From the NCBI GenBank assembly GCA_037043455.1, contig JAWPHD010011054.1:1-64000 (forward strand): a stretch of 64,000 nt of DNA, written 5' to 3'. The position numbers were made by a program, and so were the translations under genes. The stretch is from Cyrtodaria siliqua. Its lineage: Eukaryota; Mollusca; Bivalvia; Adapedonta; Hiatellidae. The notes beneath the pieces are model-generated. The model had not been told where the DNA came from. It saw nothing but the letters and a program-made list of their open reading frames with translations, and ran no database searches. This document shows positions 24,261 through 35,234 of the stretch, one piece after another (position 1 is the first letter of the stretch; each line of letters starts with the position of its first letter).

Positions 24261-24580
24261 AGGGCTGGCGTGGCGCAGTCGGTAGCGCGGCGGATTTGTA
24301 ACCGGAGGCCCCGGGTTCAATCCTCCGTGGTGCCACTGAGTTCCGTCGGTGTGTTCTTGGGCAAGACACTTTCCCTTAGCCTCGTCCGTCGGATGGGGAC
24401 GTAAACCGGGCGGTCCCGTGTATCGGTCTATCCTCCGAGCACGTAAAAGAACCATAGGAATCTATTCGGTAATAAGAGTAGGGCAGGTTCCCGGATTCCT
24501 ATGTATCCTTCCCCTCTCTCTGGGGCGGCTCTAAATAACCTATACTGTGTTGATGAGCTGTTAAAAAACATTCAATTCAT
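24261..24580 (+). mobile_element. SINE family A, full-length copy
   Basis: The tRNA-like head has an A box (TGGCGCAGTCGGTAG) and a B box (GGGTTCAATCC) spaced as in a tRNA, with a TGT anticodon-like loop (threonine type). A conserved central domain follows ('GTGTGTTCTTGGGCAAGACA'), then a body with 'GACGTAAACCGGGCGG' and 'AGCACGTAAAAGAACC'. The 3' tail reads 'GGGGCGGCTCTAAATAACC' and ends near 'CATTCAATTCA'. It is transcribed by RNA polymerase III in the usual SINE model. This is the reference for the other family A copies in the window. Confidence 0.88.
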
Positions 24581-24602
24581 AGTAACAAAAGTTACAAATC
24601 GA

Positions 24603-24608
24603 TTTATT
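24603..24608 (-). terminator. Candidate polyadenylation signal for the C1qDC gene
   Basis: AATAAA on the minus strand about 440 bp after the C1qDC stop codon. It is the first canonical signal I noticed downstream. Untested. Confidence 0.35.
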
Positions 24609-25045
24609 GAGTATTAAACAAAAAAACATTAACAAGAAAAAACAGAAAGAGCAGAATAATTATCTACAGGCGTACAAACAATATCTTGCACTGGCAAACA
24701 TTTACTTATACTAAGTTCCGATCTGTCATAGAAGGCCATCACACAAAGGCCACTTGACAAACACTTCTCCGAAGCCACCTAAACACTAGTGTATATGTCT
24801 ATTCTTTCTATTCAACTCAATGAATTGTACATTAAACATATATATGGTATGTACATAGAGTAAATAAATAATGAAACAGAGTATTTTTGACTTCCTATTA
24901 CTTCAACACAACAACCAGAAAGCGTGTTCTGCATTGTTCCTAGATTAATATGCATATACTTTTTTTCAGTAATTATTTATGAAAAATTGGATTTGCAAAT
25001 AATTCACCAATGGCTAGAGCTAGGGGCGAACACTGGAACGATGAA

Positions 25046-25428
25046 TTAGCTTTCTGTTACAAGTATACCACTAAATACAGTTCCAAAATTCTTTTCGACA
25101 TGGTTCCAGTTGTTACAGGACCCAATATTCACCACATCCCCCGACTGTAATAACACATGTACTACCAATGTACCAGACATATATGGAGTGTTAGCTCTAA
25201 TGAACCATTTGTTTGAACCATTAATACGGATATAACAATACCCGGTTTGTCCTGAAGCTTTGGAGATCATGGTGAGCGAGAACTGATACAGTCCGGCAAC
25301 AGGACACGTAAACTGTCCAGTTTCTGCGTTGTATCCGCCTCCAATGTTTGTGTCTATCCTGGTAAATGTCGGAACACCGTTCAAAAGGTCCGCTTTTGGT
25401 TTGGTGACGGTGAATGCCACTTGTTTAC
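25046..25428 (-). CDS. C1q-domain-containing protein, exon 2 (C1q domain)
   Basis: Second exon of the gene whose first exon is 27254-27743. The minus-strand acceptor reads TTATTATTACAG just before base 25428. The exon starts with GT, completing a glycine codon split 1+2 with exon 1, then continues KQVAFTVTKPKAD. It encodes a complete gC1q domain (about residues 165-290): VAFTV at the start, the conserved NIGGGYNAETGQFTCPVAGLYQF core, and FSGILVTES at the end, followed by TAA. C1q domains fold as a jelly roll and trimerise. In bivalves such secreted proteins act as soluble pattern-recognition lectins; ligand unknown here. No frame defect is seen. Confidence 0.9.
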
Positions 25429-25734
25429 CTGTAATAATAATTTGATAGTTATTTATTTAAACATTGTTTTGAATTATAATTATGTTTGCATGAATGTAAG
25501 TTTAACGAACAGTATTTCTGTCCTTAAAATATGCAATCAGAAACGTAAAGTTACTTTTTTTCTCTCTTTAAAACGCAGCATGTAGAACAGTTGTTTATTA
25601 TGTATGCATGTAACATCCCTTCAGTTATCGAACATTTGATAATTCTTCTATAAATGATTTAGAATAACTGTTTTTAAAATTTATTGTATTGCAATAATAC
25701 GCATTAAATAACATTACATATTGATTTGAGAGGT

Positions 25735-26300
25735 GAAATGTTGAATACCGATCAACCGGAACAGGATACAAATGTTGAATACCTAACTAGATTCGAATGT
25801 CAAATACTGATTTGGGTTTGAATATCGACCCCAGAACGGTATACGAATGTTGAATACCGACATAGTTTTGAATGTCGAACCACGAAGGGGATATGAACTG
25901 TTAAATATCATTCTGTGCTTGAATGTTGAACCCGGAATGGGATACGAAGGTTCAACACAAGACTGGTTAAAATATCGATCCCTGAAATGAATCCGAATAT
26001 CAAAACTCGAACGGAATGCAAATGTTGAATAACAAACTGTTTTTGCATGTGGAACCCTGAACTGGATCCGAATGTCAAACCCGAACTGGATTCGAATGTC
26101 GAATACTGATTTGGGTTTGAATGTCAACCAGAGGACTGAATACGAATGTTGAATACCGAACTGGATTTAAATGTCGAACCCCGACTGTGATACAAAAGTG
26201 GATTGGATTTAAATGTATACCCCCGACCTGGATCCGAATGTCGAAACCCGTATTGGATACCGAACTTGTTTTGAATGTCGAACCCCGAACGGGATACAAA
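25735..26300. repeat. 50-bp minisatellite in the C1qDC intron
   Basis: About 11 units of roughly 50 bp, each with 'GAATGTTGAATACCGAACTG' and 'GAATGTCGAACCCCGAACGG'-like halves. The same array lies at 35235-36110 in the duplicated locus, and one more unit is at 26835-26890. Several overlapping frames are open on the minus strand, which reflects base composition and not coding. Confidence 0.85.
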
Positions 26301-26830
26301 CGTTCGTTTAGTGCAGTGTGGCGGCTGTAAAAAGTCTCCCCGTGCTACGAATCGTGTTATTTTTACTGGTCCTTTTAGACCATCGAGCCCAATATAGCTG
26401 GCTTTGAAGTAGAATACCGCTTATGCCGGTGCTAGGGGGCGTGAGAGGTGTTGCTTCTTTCATTACTTCTCATGAACAGACTCAATAATACCGAGTCTGC
26501 TGCTTTATTCTCTTAATTGTGCTTGTTGCTCCCAAAAAGATCACCTTTATCAGTATTTATTGACATTCACACTAGCGTTCGTTTAGTGCAGTGTGGCAGC
26601 TGTAGCTACGAATCAGTAGTGCTATTTTTACTGGTCCTTTGGGACCAACGAGCCCAATATAGGTGGCTTTGAAATAGAATACCGCTTAAGCCGATGCTAG
26701 GGGGCGTGAGAGGTGTATTTTTCTTTCATTACTTCTCATGAACAGACTCAATTAAACCGAGTCTGCTGCTTTATTCTCTTAATTGTGTTTGTTGCTCCCG
26801 AAGGATCACCTTTTTCAGTATTTATTGAAT
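26296..26830. repeat. Family E repeat, two tandem copies in the C1qDC intron
   Basis: Two units of about 275 bp. Each has 'TTTAGTGCAGTGTGGC', 'GGCGTGAGAGGTG', 'CATTACTTCTCATGAACAGA', a hairpin CAGACTC...GAGTCTG, and 'CAGTATTTATTG'. Second unit begins near 26572. Confidence 0.8.
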
Positions 26831-26904
26831 ATCAAACTTGGTCCGAATGTCGAACCATGAACGGGATACAAATGTTGAGTACGAACTGAACTATTATGGC
26901 TGTT

Positions 26905-27090
26905 AACAATTATTATAGGTTAGATTTCGATACGCGACACAACCGTTTACGTCCCCATCCGACGGCGAGGCTAAGTGAAAGTGTATAGCTGAAGCAAATC
27001 CGACAAGTTCAGTGGCGTTGGTGATGCATGAACCCGGGTCCTCCGGATTCAAGTTACCGCGCCATCCACAGGACCATGCCAGCAATCATC
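26905..27090 (-). mobile_element. SINE family A fragment in the C1qDC intron
   Basis: Reverse complement of the family A head and central domain ('GTTTACGTCCCCATCCGACG', 'GAACCCGGGTCCTCCGG', 'GGACCATGCCAGCA'). The duplicate of this copy at 36110-36625 has been split by a second SINE. Confidence 0.8.
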
Positions 27091-27253
27091 TGACTATAGT
27101 CATACTCTCTGCACTTGGGTGACCCAGTGTAGCACGGTGGACTTGACACCGGAGAGCCCGGGTTGGTCAATACATTCGGTCATAATCTGTAAGGCCGATA
27201 CATACTATCGAATGTCACCCCTCCCATTTCCGCATTATTTGTTTAAATGTTAC

Positions 27254-27743
27254 CTTTCATTTTATCCAATGTTTCATTTGTGAGTATCAGCATATCATGT
27301 GACATTCTTGCCACTTGTGACTTCTGCAATTCCATCATTTTGTCCATTTCTTCCACGTTTTTCGTTGTCGTGGTCTTCATTTCTGCGTTGACCTCTTCCA
27401 TGTTTTGCTTTATTGTATCATTTACTGTTTTAGCGAGATTTGTCAATTCTACGTTCTTTAATTGCTGTTCGTGTTTTAATTGTTTGGAGAGTTCTTCCAG
27501 GTGTGCTGACATTGTAGATAAATCCGAGCTCATTCTAACCTTCTCTGATTGTAATTCTTCCAGTCTTTTATCAACAATGTTTTGAAGAATCTTCATTTGA
27601 TGGTCAATCTTGACACTCTTTTCTAGCAGTTTCTCCTCAAAGTCATACCTCGAGGAACATTTTGGCTCGTGAAGAGACATGAGGTGACAAGACGGAATAA
27701 ATACCACAAATAACAACATTCCAATACGTATACGCGACTCCAT
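27254..27743 (-). CDS. C1q-domain-containing protein, exon 1 (signal peptide and coiled coil)
   Basis: Starts at ATG 27741-27743 (MESRIRIG...). This start was chosen because it gives a signal peptide: hydrophobic stretch MLLFVVFIPSC at residues 9-19, probable cleavage near residue 20-24. Upstream in-frame codons lie in the promoter region. A cysteine at residue 29 follows. Residues about 33-160 form a long amphipathic coiled coil rich in E, K and L (for example LEELSKQLKHEQQLKN), expected to drive oligomerisation. The exon ends at the first base of a GGT codon with donor GTAACA; reading through would stop after two residues. Two defective copies lie at 1-406 and 59415-59900. Confidence 0.88.
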
Positions 27744-28029
27744 AATTATGTCTGACAAAAATCCTTTTTTAAAGCGCACTGTGTTCTTGATTATGAGCGC
27801 GCGAGAATGTAGCTCGCAGTTATAGTTGATTATACTATATGCAGCCGTTAAAGGGTCCTTCAATAAGTTTTTGATCAATTATAAGTATGACGCCAATTAT
27901 AAAAAGTATGCCAATTATATAAATTAAACATTGTATTCATTTGGTGGTATTTTTTTTTGTGGGGTGGAGTTTAAAAGTTATTCATTATAGCAACATACAT
28001 GTACCACGTATGGTAAATACGAGAAAGTG

Positions 28030-28470
28030 GTGTGGACTTTTTGTCTCTGACTGTTCCAAGGCGGTGCTCTGTCAACCCGTTTATGTTTGTGGTGTCGCAT
28101 AATGTGCTTGTATTTGTCCTTGTAATTATTGTTTGGTTTGATTGCGTGTTTTTGGTTGACTGTATTTCTTGAAACAAAAGGTTATAAGTCCAACAGGAAG
28201 AGTAGCATTCACATAACACAGTCACTCCAACAAGTATTACAAAGCAAATGTGATACAAGAAGTACATCACAGACACATTCAGTAAAAAAGCACATCACAC
28301 ACATATAAGGGTTAACAACAGGGGTGCCGCCTTGGAACGGTCAGTGGCAAAAGGGACAACCGGGAAGTTTAAACCGGTTCAACGGTACACCCAACCTCAC
28401 TCTTACCCTGTCATAATCCCTGAACAACAGGTCAGTGTAAATAAAAATAATCCTCGCCGAGTTTAACCCT
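28030..28470. repeat. Family D repeats in opposite orientation
   Basis: 28030-28160 carries the 'CTTGTATTTGTCCTTGTAAT' side. 28180-28470 carries 'GTCCAACAGGAAGAGTAGCA' through 'CCGCCTTGGAACGGTCAGTG' to the distal block. 28180-28370 has an inverted counterpart at 63065-63290. Confidence 0.6.
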
Positions 28471-28669
28471 TTCATTTGAGAAGTCATTGATATATATTAT
28501 AAGAAAAAACCCAGAAATGTTCATGTATATAATATCAAATAATAATAATGCTACATTTTCTGTTCGACTGTTATGCCTACGTTTATCCCTAAAATAAACA
28601 AGAATACACGAGGGCGTACAGATGGTTGCGACTAGAAAATACTTTATTGAAGGTTCTATGTTACCTTCA

Positions 28670-28800
28670 TAAGTATAACATCTTCGGGAATATAGAGTTC
28701 TGCTCAACCAGGGACTAGAGGACGTGAACGGTAGCAAGTATGTTTCATTACCGTTCATGAACAATCTCAATCAAACCGAGACCACAGTATATATTATATT
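28670..28800 (-). repeat. Dispersed repeat, inverted relative to 9570-9670
   Basis: 'GGGACTAGAGGACGTGAACG' and 'CAATCTCAATCAAACCGAGA' match the reverse complement of 9570-9670. Confidence 0.55.
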
Positions 28801-28959
28801 TATCGTGTTTGGCGATTTCCAAATTTCTCATGTCATACTCTTTCCATAGTTGAATGTCCTTATAACGATGCTTTCTGTGACGAAATGCGACCTGTAGTAT
28901 GCATAATAGGAGAATGAGAATGTATTGCTTTATGCTGCATACATACGCTCTTTCATTTG

Positions 28960-29195
28960 TTTGAATTGTGTTTTACGTCTTTTTTGGCACATTTTAGTTC
29001 AAATATGGCGGTCGATTTCTTTGTGGTAGCAGGAGACCACTCCATTTTTCATGGGTAGTACCTGTACTGTATACCTCCCACCATCCGTTAGAATCGACAT
29101 TTTCTGACTTACAAGCTGAGCTCCCAGTGGGATTCGAGGCGAAAACTGGTTTACAAGGTAACGTCGTTAACCCCTAGACCACGGAGGCGCTATAC
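28960..29195 (-). mobile_element. SINE family C (tRNA-headed)
   Basis: On the minus strand a tRNA-like head reads 'GCCTCCGTGGTCTAGGGGTT' (A-box-like), with a B-box-like 'CTCGAATCCCACTGG'. A body shared with 48495-48690 follows ('GGTCGATTTYTTYGTGG', 'GCACATTTTAG') and it ends in a 'GTAAAACAC'-type terminus. Confidence 0.65.
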
Positions 29196-29689
29196 TTTTA
29201 GTGGGGTTGTTGGAGTTTTGAGTGTATATAAATTATCGAATCAACTGAAAGCACTGCATACGAAGATAAACTTTCTCCATAAGCATACTAATGATCATTC
29301 TTACATTTACGACGTACCTTTGTTTTTCCCACTTTGTTTGAAGAGTTCATACAATTAAAGGAATCATTACTCTTTAACAATGAATTGCTATAGGTACGAA
29401 TTGTCCTCGTTAATACTGAAATACTATTGTTAATTCATGCTGGCTAATTATGGGAGGATTTGGTTTAAACATATTTTTGTGCCGAATATATTTGTGTCAA
29501 ATATACAAATGGGTCGGGCCACAAGTCCTTACGACATTAGTTACGGCCATTCCAGATGGGATGATTTATTAAAAATGCCAACTGCAAATGTTAAGACGTT
29601 CTTAAAATTGTATTCCCAAAATCAGTTGAATTGATTGGTGAATAAGGATCATGAGCACAGTATGTTTATTTGATCCACGCAAGGAAGAG

Positions 29690-29940
29690 GGGAAGGATAC
29701 AAAGGATTCCGGGAACCTGTCCTACACTTACTCACGAATATTGATATTTGACGTGCTCGGATGGTAGACTTCGAAACACTGGACCACCAGTGGCGTCCCC
29801 ATCCGACGGACAAGACCTAAGGAAAAGCTTCTTGCCTAAGAACACACTGACGAAACTCAGTGGTTCCGGCGAGGCTAAACCCGGGTCCTCCGGAGTACAA
29901 TTCTACCGTGATATTCACTGGGCCACACCAGCACACGCAC
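29690..29940 (-). mobile_element. SINE family A, diverged copy
   Basis: Reverse complement of the family A SINE: tail ('GGATTCCGGGAACCTGTCCT'), central domain ('CTTCTTGCCTAAGAACACAC') and head ('AACCCGGGTCCTCCGGAG'). Orthologous by duplication to 7150-7415. Confidence 0.78.
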
Positions 29941-29943
29941 GCA

Positions 29944-29978
<35 letters not shown>
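29932..29978. repeat. (CA)n microsatellite
   Basis: About 20 CA dinucleotides immediately after the SINE head. Confidence 0.95.
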
Positions 29979-30379
29979 AATGACTTACTGTGTCATTTCC
30001 AAATGTTATCTCCTTTGGTGAACATATCAAATAAATAATTGTATAGATATTTCCCCCGTACATTGTGATTTGAATGATGGGATGTTGACAAATGAACTAA
30101 AATACGTATGGTATTTGGAAATATAATTCTTAAAAATACTGAAAATAATGCAGGGATTTTGTTTCGATAGAAACACGAAGATTCATTCGTTGTCTTTTGA
30201 CTTTGGAGCATATGTAATATTCCTCGTTATTGGCATTTGTAATAATAAAAACCCGTAGCAACTGCTGCGTATACTCCTTTTTTCAGACATCAGCCCTGGA
30301 ATTTCTCCAGCATTATGATACATTAGTAGCTGTAAAAGTCAACAAGGAGCGTCGTATTCACAGAATATCCACAAACACG

Positions 30380-31260
30380 CATATATATTTCGTATACGTA
30401 CATATATACTAAAGGATAAGGGAGAATTTCCCCTATATATTATAAGTATAATATGCTGTTGTTAATCGAATGGTACATAAGTACATTAGATCTTTCTTTT
30501 CGTGAGAAAGAAGAATAAGAATAAAACAACACATTACACACCAAATGTTATCTCTTCAATGTTTCGGTATTGATACATTATGCGTTTGGATCAAGCAAGT
30601 GAGCAAACCTTTTCGAAACATTTTGCAATCTCTACTTTAAATACAGTACTGGAATGGTTCAATTTTTTAAAAGCGGAACTTCGGCATTTCTTAATTTCGT
30701 ATTACAAAGTCTACTGTGATGTAATTAAAAAGTCTGCGCCAGAACATGTTTGTCGTTTCTCTAACTAGCTGCAACGTTGTTTTTTTTACAAAACATCTTG
30801 TGATTTCGTTGGAATATTACGTGGGATTAAACGTACTGTATATACATTATATAACGGATTTTCCTGAGTTGCGTTTCTTTTTTCCTTTAGTATATTTAAA
30901 AATGTGACACATCACAAACATCATATTTCGTATCATCGAACATTACTTACAGCTTTGCTACATTAACTGTTACGCGGTCTCTTGCAATATAACAACTTAT
31001 TGTTGAACTATTGCAATTATAGGGTTTTAACAATTTCGTAGTAGACAAATAAGTCCATTATTGGTAAGGAAAGTAAACAAATATTGCTCCTTCGTATTAT
31101 TAAATATGGTATTTCCACAAAGTAAAACACCTGAATAATAATCTACAAACAAATAGTTTTTTTTGAAACGGCTCATATTTAGACTTCGCTCTGGCTTAAA
31201 AACTGGGACATTCTATTTAATGAGGCCGCTATACGTTTGTTTTTGAAATTAAAATTATAA
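30380..31260. other. Duplicated flank, no gene seen
   Basis: Part of the segmental duplicate (matches at 8350-8960 and 61490-61740). Short ORFs are not conserved as reading frames between the copies. Confidence 0.5.
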
Positions 31261-31269
31261 CACAATTCA

Positions 31270-31302
31270 GGAAATGCACGCACACACGCGCGCGCACACA
31301 CG

Positions 31303-31340
<38 letters not shown>

Positions 31341-31342
31341 GT
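31270..31342. repeat. Alternating CA/CG microsatellite
   Basis: About 70 bp of alternating purine-pyrimidine, mixing CACA and CGCG runs, followed by an uninterrupted (CA)n. Such sequence favours left-handed Z-DNA under supercoiling. The paralogous site near 61750 has only a short remnant ('GCAAGCACGCAAACACAG'). Confidence 0.9.
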
Positions 31343-31765
31343 TCAGAGTATTTATGCAATAAATTAAAATTACGTTAAAGTGTTAATTTCTGTTTTAAAT
31401 TAAAAATGTACTTTGCTTAACTATACTAAAGGAAAAAGGAAACTCAACTCTGTATCAATAATCAAATATCTTGACGTGCATTTAACTTAAAACTATACTT
31501 TTATTTCAGTACACGGTGTTTAGTTCTCATAGTAATATTTCGCTAGTTTTGTGTATCTGAGTGTCAGATAAACGGTCATATGCGATACAGCGTTACGCTG
31601 TTTAACACGGGCAGGAAATACTAATGACGTATTCAGTCAGTTACGAGTACCCTTTATGTTCACGACGGTTTCACGACGGTTTCACGGCGGTTTTGATGGG
31701 GGTGCGGAAGCGCTGACGTAGGTGCTTGAGTCGACAATACATTACGTGGTCCGAGTAATAACTTC

Positions 31766-31820
31766 CATACCCCAGCCAACCACTTTTTCAAGGAGAGAAA
31801 ACGGGGTTGGCTGGGGTATG
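31766..31820. repeat. Perfect 16-bp inverted repeat (hairpin)
   Basis: Arms CATACCCCAGCCAACC (31766-31781) and GGTTGGCTGGGGTATG (31805-31820) around a 23-base loop. The 31400-32930 interval is absent from the paralogous 61.8-kb copy, so this hairpin may mark an inserted element. Confidence 0.85.
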
Positions 31821-31987
31821 AAATAGAATATTAATTTCGCTTAAAAGTTTGCATATTGTAAAACTAAAACATTTAATAGGTTATTAAAAAGGTTGTCGCA
31901 TTGTTTCAGTAACAAATGTTTTTAAACGTGTTTTATTGTCGAAATATCCGTTATAAAATCATGCTAATATATAAATATCTCATTCAT

Positions 31988-32375
31988 GAGAGGGTGATAG
32001 TAAGAAATCACCCTGAGGATATGATTATCGCCCGAGGCGAAGCCGAGGGTGATAATCCATATCCGAATGGTGAAATCCCCTCGGGCAAAAAAAAGATTCA
32101 TTTTCAGTAAGATTTCACTTAGCCATATTTTTTTTCTAAATGTTGCTATGAATGTTATATCGTTGGATCGGAAATAACGTAACTAAGAAAATGAGTGGTA
32201 GTTTATTGAAATCGGTCAAGTACTTTTGAAGTTATGGTGAGTTAAAAATAGCAATTTCACCATATGAGCCGATGACGTCACCGAAACAGCGCGCATCAAA
32301 GCTGCGCATGCGATACTTTTTTTACTATCACCCTGCGATTTACTATCACCCCGTACTATCACCCTCGCGTGAGAT
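31988..32375. mobile_element. MITE-like element with GAGGGTGATAGTA ends
   Basis: Left end 'GAGAGGGTGATAGTAAGAAA' (near 31988) is mirrored by 'GTACTATCACCCTC' near 32360. Further copies of 'ACTATCACCC' form subterminal repeats just inside the right end. Internally GGATATGATTATCGCCC and its near-complement around 'GAGGCGAAGCC' form a stem-loop at about 32010-32065. No protein is encoded, and the element lies in the interval missing from the 61.8-kb paralogue. Confidence 0.6.
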
Positions 32376-33084
32376 AGTAAGAAATTACACATTGTTGTCT
32401 ATGGGGATTTAGCCTGGGCGTCTTATGTGAGGTATAATAATATAATCTTTCCCATCGCTTCATGGAATTAAGGCGGGACCACGTAATGACGCGTCATCTT
32501 GACTTGACGTACACCTTAGGACGGTTGTTGGTCAATAGAGTCTTGGCTGAAATAGTGTTGTTACAGTGCATTTATGCACGCCAATATTGACAGACATCAT
32601 ACGCTGTGAAATTCCGTTCAACAGCTAACTGACGGCGTCTTCACGCTCCTCTTTACGTAAACGTGGCATAATTCAAATCTTACTAAATTTGATGAAAAAC
32701 CTGGCTTCTTGATAAAGGATGTGTACCAAATTAAGAGAGAAAGTGGCATTTGTGGCATTTGTTCACAAGTACAAATGCCACGACACGTGCATAACGTGCA
32801 TCTGTTAACTTTTGTATTTCGTTCTTTACTGAAGAATTATTTTCAGAACGAAGTATGGTGGAGGTATCGTTATAGATTTTCGATCACTGATAAATTAACC
32901 AAAGATTATTTGAACAAATAACACTTCATATATACTGACCCTAAAAATGTTTCTTTTTTCCTTAAGTACATGCCATTTTACCGTAAAGTAATAATAGACA
33001 GGCGCAAAGTTCATCATGCGGTTAAATACTCATCTACGAAATAACGTTTGTAACATGTATTTGTGTGTAACCTTGCACAACTCT

Positions 33085-33630
33085 GTGGCTATTTACTGCT
33101 TAACATGGTGATAGCAGTCATGGTAATGTCACACTGTTCTTACTAAAAACTGAACAGACTTTGTCCCATAAACCAACTTTACAACATTATTGCTTGCTGA
33201 GTCTGGATGACTACAGATCTCTGTTGTAGGTGTTCTATATCTGAAAAGTATGCAGTATAATTAACATTCCAATATAACACTTGTTTGTTCCTGTCTTGGA
33301 ATGCTAATTCCATGATTAGTGCCCATCAACACAACAAACGTTTATTGTCTGAAACTGTTGCCAATATGAAGAGCGTTATCGCCGTTAATAATTACAGCTA
33401 CATTGTCCATAGAGGATCTTACATGAGTGCCTATTTAAAGTAGCTATCCCGCCAACATTAGCTAACTGTAAGAACAGATGTAAACCGTTTCTAAATCTAC
33501 CGACGACGAGGTATATACATGTAGATAACTTACATATTTTGAGAGTCCAAACTCTATTGGTACAATATAAACGGCTTTAACCAGCCAGGGCAAACCCCGA
33601 AACGAGAGCGTCGAATTAAGAGATACCCAA
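33085..33630. other. No gene seen
   Basis: AT-rich; no splice-supported frame or recognised repeat. Confidence 0.4.
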
Positions 33631-33634
33631 AATA

Positions 33635-33970
33635 AGTATAAAAGTCGAACAGGAAATGCAGCTTTCACAGAACACAGTAAACACAAAAACATGCAAAACG
33701 ACAAATTGCAATGTTAATAAGAAATAAAGGCATATGACGTCATAAACACAAACACGGTTGACAATAGAGCTACCGCCTCGGAAAGGCCAGTGGCAAAAAA
33801 TGTCGCTGGGGGTTTAAACCAGGTTCTAGGGTGCACCATACCTCACACTTACCCTACTGTCATCCCAATAAAACGGGACAGTGTAAATAAAGAAATCCCC
33901 GCCATGAACTATTCTCTAACAAATACGGCAGCATTAATAGGCAATAAAGGTGATATACAAAGATGCTCGT
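33635..33970 (+). repeat. Family D copy, long
   Basis: 'GTCGAACAGGAAATGCAGCT' through 'AAACACAAACACGGTTGACA' and 'CCGCCTCGGAAAGGCCAGTG' to 'CCCAATAAAACGGGACAGTG' and 'CCGCCATGAACTATTCTCTA'. The most continuous family D copy in the window. Confidence 0.65.
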
Positions 33971-34569
33971 GTATATATAAATACAAAAAAGGCAAGTAAT
34001 TCATTTTACGCATATTCAATCACTGGTGAACACATACCTATTATCGGCATATATACATTATTATATGACCTGAACACTTGGATAGAGTTGATAAACGTTT
34101 GTTTTAGTGTAAAGTTCCCTTATTTGACGGGTTAGTTTCTTTAATATTGAATTTATTCAATGAGTTGGAGCAAATTGTATGATGCGAGGCTGTCCCGAGT
34201 ATTATATCAATTTTGTCTAACGAGTTAAATAAATTCGCTATTAAACAGGTACGAACGTGAGATTTTATTGATCACATAACTCTAAAAACAACAACAAAAA
34301 AAATCACGAGGAACAACAATTATTGAAACTGCCTATTTCATGTATATATAACGCTGTACTGAGTTTTAATATAAACGTATATATTTACTATAAATAAATG
34401 ATGAAATAGGATATTTTAATACTTCAAAGCTATGACGAGAAAACATGTTGTACATGTTTCTAGATAAATAGGTATATGCTCTTTGTGAGTAATTAAACTT
34501 AGGGAGAATTTAATATGCAAATGAATTCGCGCAGTGGGTAGAGCTAGGAGCGAATATCAGATATATGTA

Positions 34570-35010
34570 TTAGCTTTCTGTTACAAGTGCACCACTAAAT
34601 ACAGTTCCAGATGACCTTTCGACACTACTCCAGTTGTGACATCTCCCTACATCCACAACATCCCCCGACTGTAATAACACATGTACTACCAATGTACCAG
34701 ACACATATTGAGTGTAAGCTCTAATGAACCATTTGTTTGAACCATTGATACAGGTGTCGGTATTCAACATTCCTATCCACTTCGGGATTCGACATTCAAA
34801 TACAGTTCTTATTCAACATGTGTATCCCGCTCGTGGTTCGACATTGGGACCAAGTTGGATATTCAAATATTGAACCATTAATACGGATATGACAATACAC
34901 GTGTGCTGAAGTGGTTGAAATCATTGTGAGCGAGTACTGGTACAGTCCGGCCACATGACACGTAAACTGTCCAGTTTTTGCGTTGTATCCGCCTCGAATG
35001 TGCGTGTCTA
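34570..35010 (-). pseudogene. C1q exon duplicate, interrupted and 5' truncated
   Basis: The minus strand encodes the C-terminal half of a C1q domain (NGSNKWFIRAYTQYVSGTLV through FSGALVTES) at 34570-34751. A 133-bp insertion follows (about 34752-34884), bounded by the near-identical TGAACCATTGATAC and TGAACCATTAATAC. The upstream half then continues to about 35010. Beyond this, the exon's 5' part, the splice acceptor and the next 200 bp of intron are deleted relative to 25360-25565. The 3' flank (34330-34570) also matches the intact gene's 3' flank. No exon 1 lies upstream. It cannot encode a C1q protein. Confidence 0.9.
34752..34884 (-). repeat. Inverted minisatellite fragment inserted in the C1q pseudo-exon
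   Basis: The insert is made of about two to three reverse-complement units of the 50-bp minisatellite ('TATTCAACAT', 'GGTTCGACATT'), with a 14-bp imperfect duplication of the exon sequence on its two sides. Confidence 0.8.
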
Positions 35011-35230
35011 TTAAAACGCAACATGTAGAACAGTTGTTTATAAATACGTATGAATGTTACATCCCTTCAGTTATCGAACATTTGATACATCTTCTATAAA
35101 TGTTTGAAATATAACTGTTTTTAGAATTTATAATATTGCAATTATACGCCTTAAATCACATTTAATATTGATTTGGGAGGTGAAATTGATGTTAAGTGTT
35201 ACAAAGCTAGCAACTGGCAAAAAAAATGTT
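35011..35230. repeat. Duplicate of C1qDC intron sequence
   Basis: Matches 25566-25740 ('ACGCARCATGTAGAACAGTT', 'ATCCCTTCAGTTATCGAACA'). Confidence 0.8.
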
Positions 35231-35234
35231 TAGG

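Larger units (their letters stand above)
25046..27743 (-). other. C1qDC gene, complete two-exon span
   Basis: Exon 1 (27743-27254, 490 bp) and exon 2 (25428-25046, 383 bp) total 873 bp, that is 290 codons plus stop. The joint is donor AAAG|GTAACA and acceptor TTACAG|GT, splitting one glycine codon. The intron of 1825 bp (25429-27253) holds a 50-bp minisatellite, two family E repeats and a SINE. Predicted architecture is signal peptide, coiled coil, C1q, a common bivalve layout. Expression is untested. The weak TATA compared with the two pseudogene copies is a caution. Confidence 0.85.
27115..33080 (+). repeat. Segmental duplication unit, central copy
   Basis: Blocks in this span recur in the same order near the other two exon-1 copies. 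Exon 1 also occurs at 1-406 and 59415-59900; 29220-29640 also at 6350-6760; the SINE 29690-29940 also at 7150-7415; 30210-30380 also at 7600-7700 and 60480-60660; 31050-31400 also at 61490-61820; and 32950-33070 also at 61850-61950. The order and orientation are kept, so one ancestral unit of at least 6 kb was duplicated together with the exon. Confidence 0.75.

Noticed and set aside
24261..24333. Functional tRNA gene
   Set aside because: A and B boxes fit, but the head continues into a conserved SINE body and tail repeated elsewhere, and the acceptor stem is imperfect.
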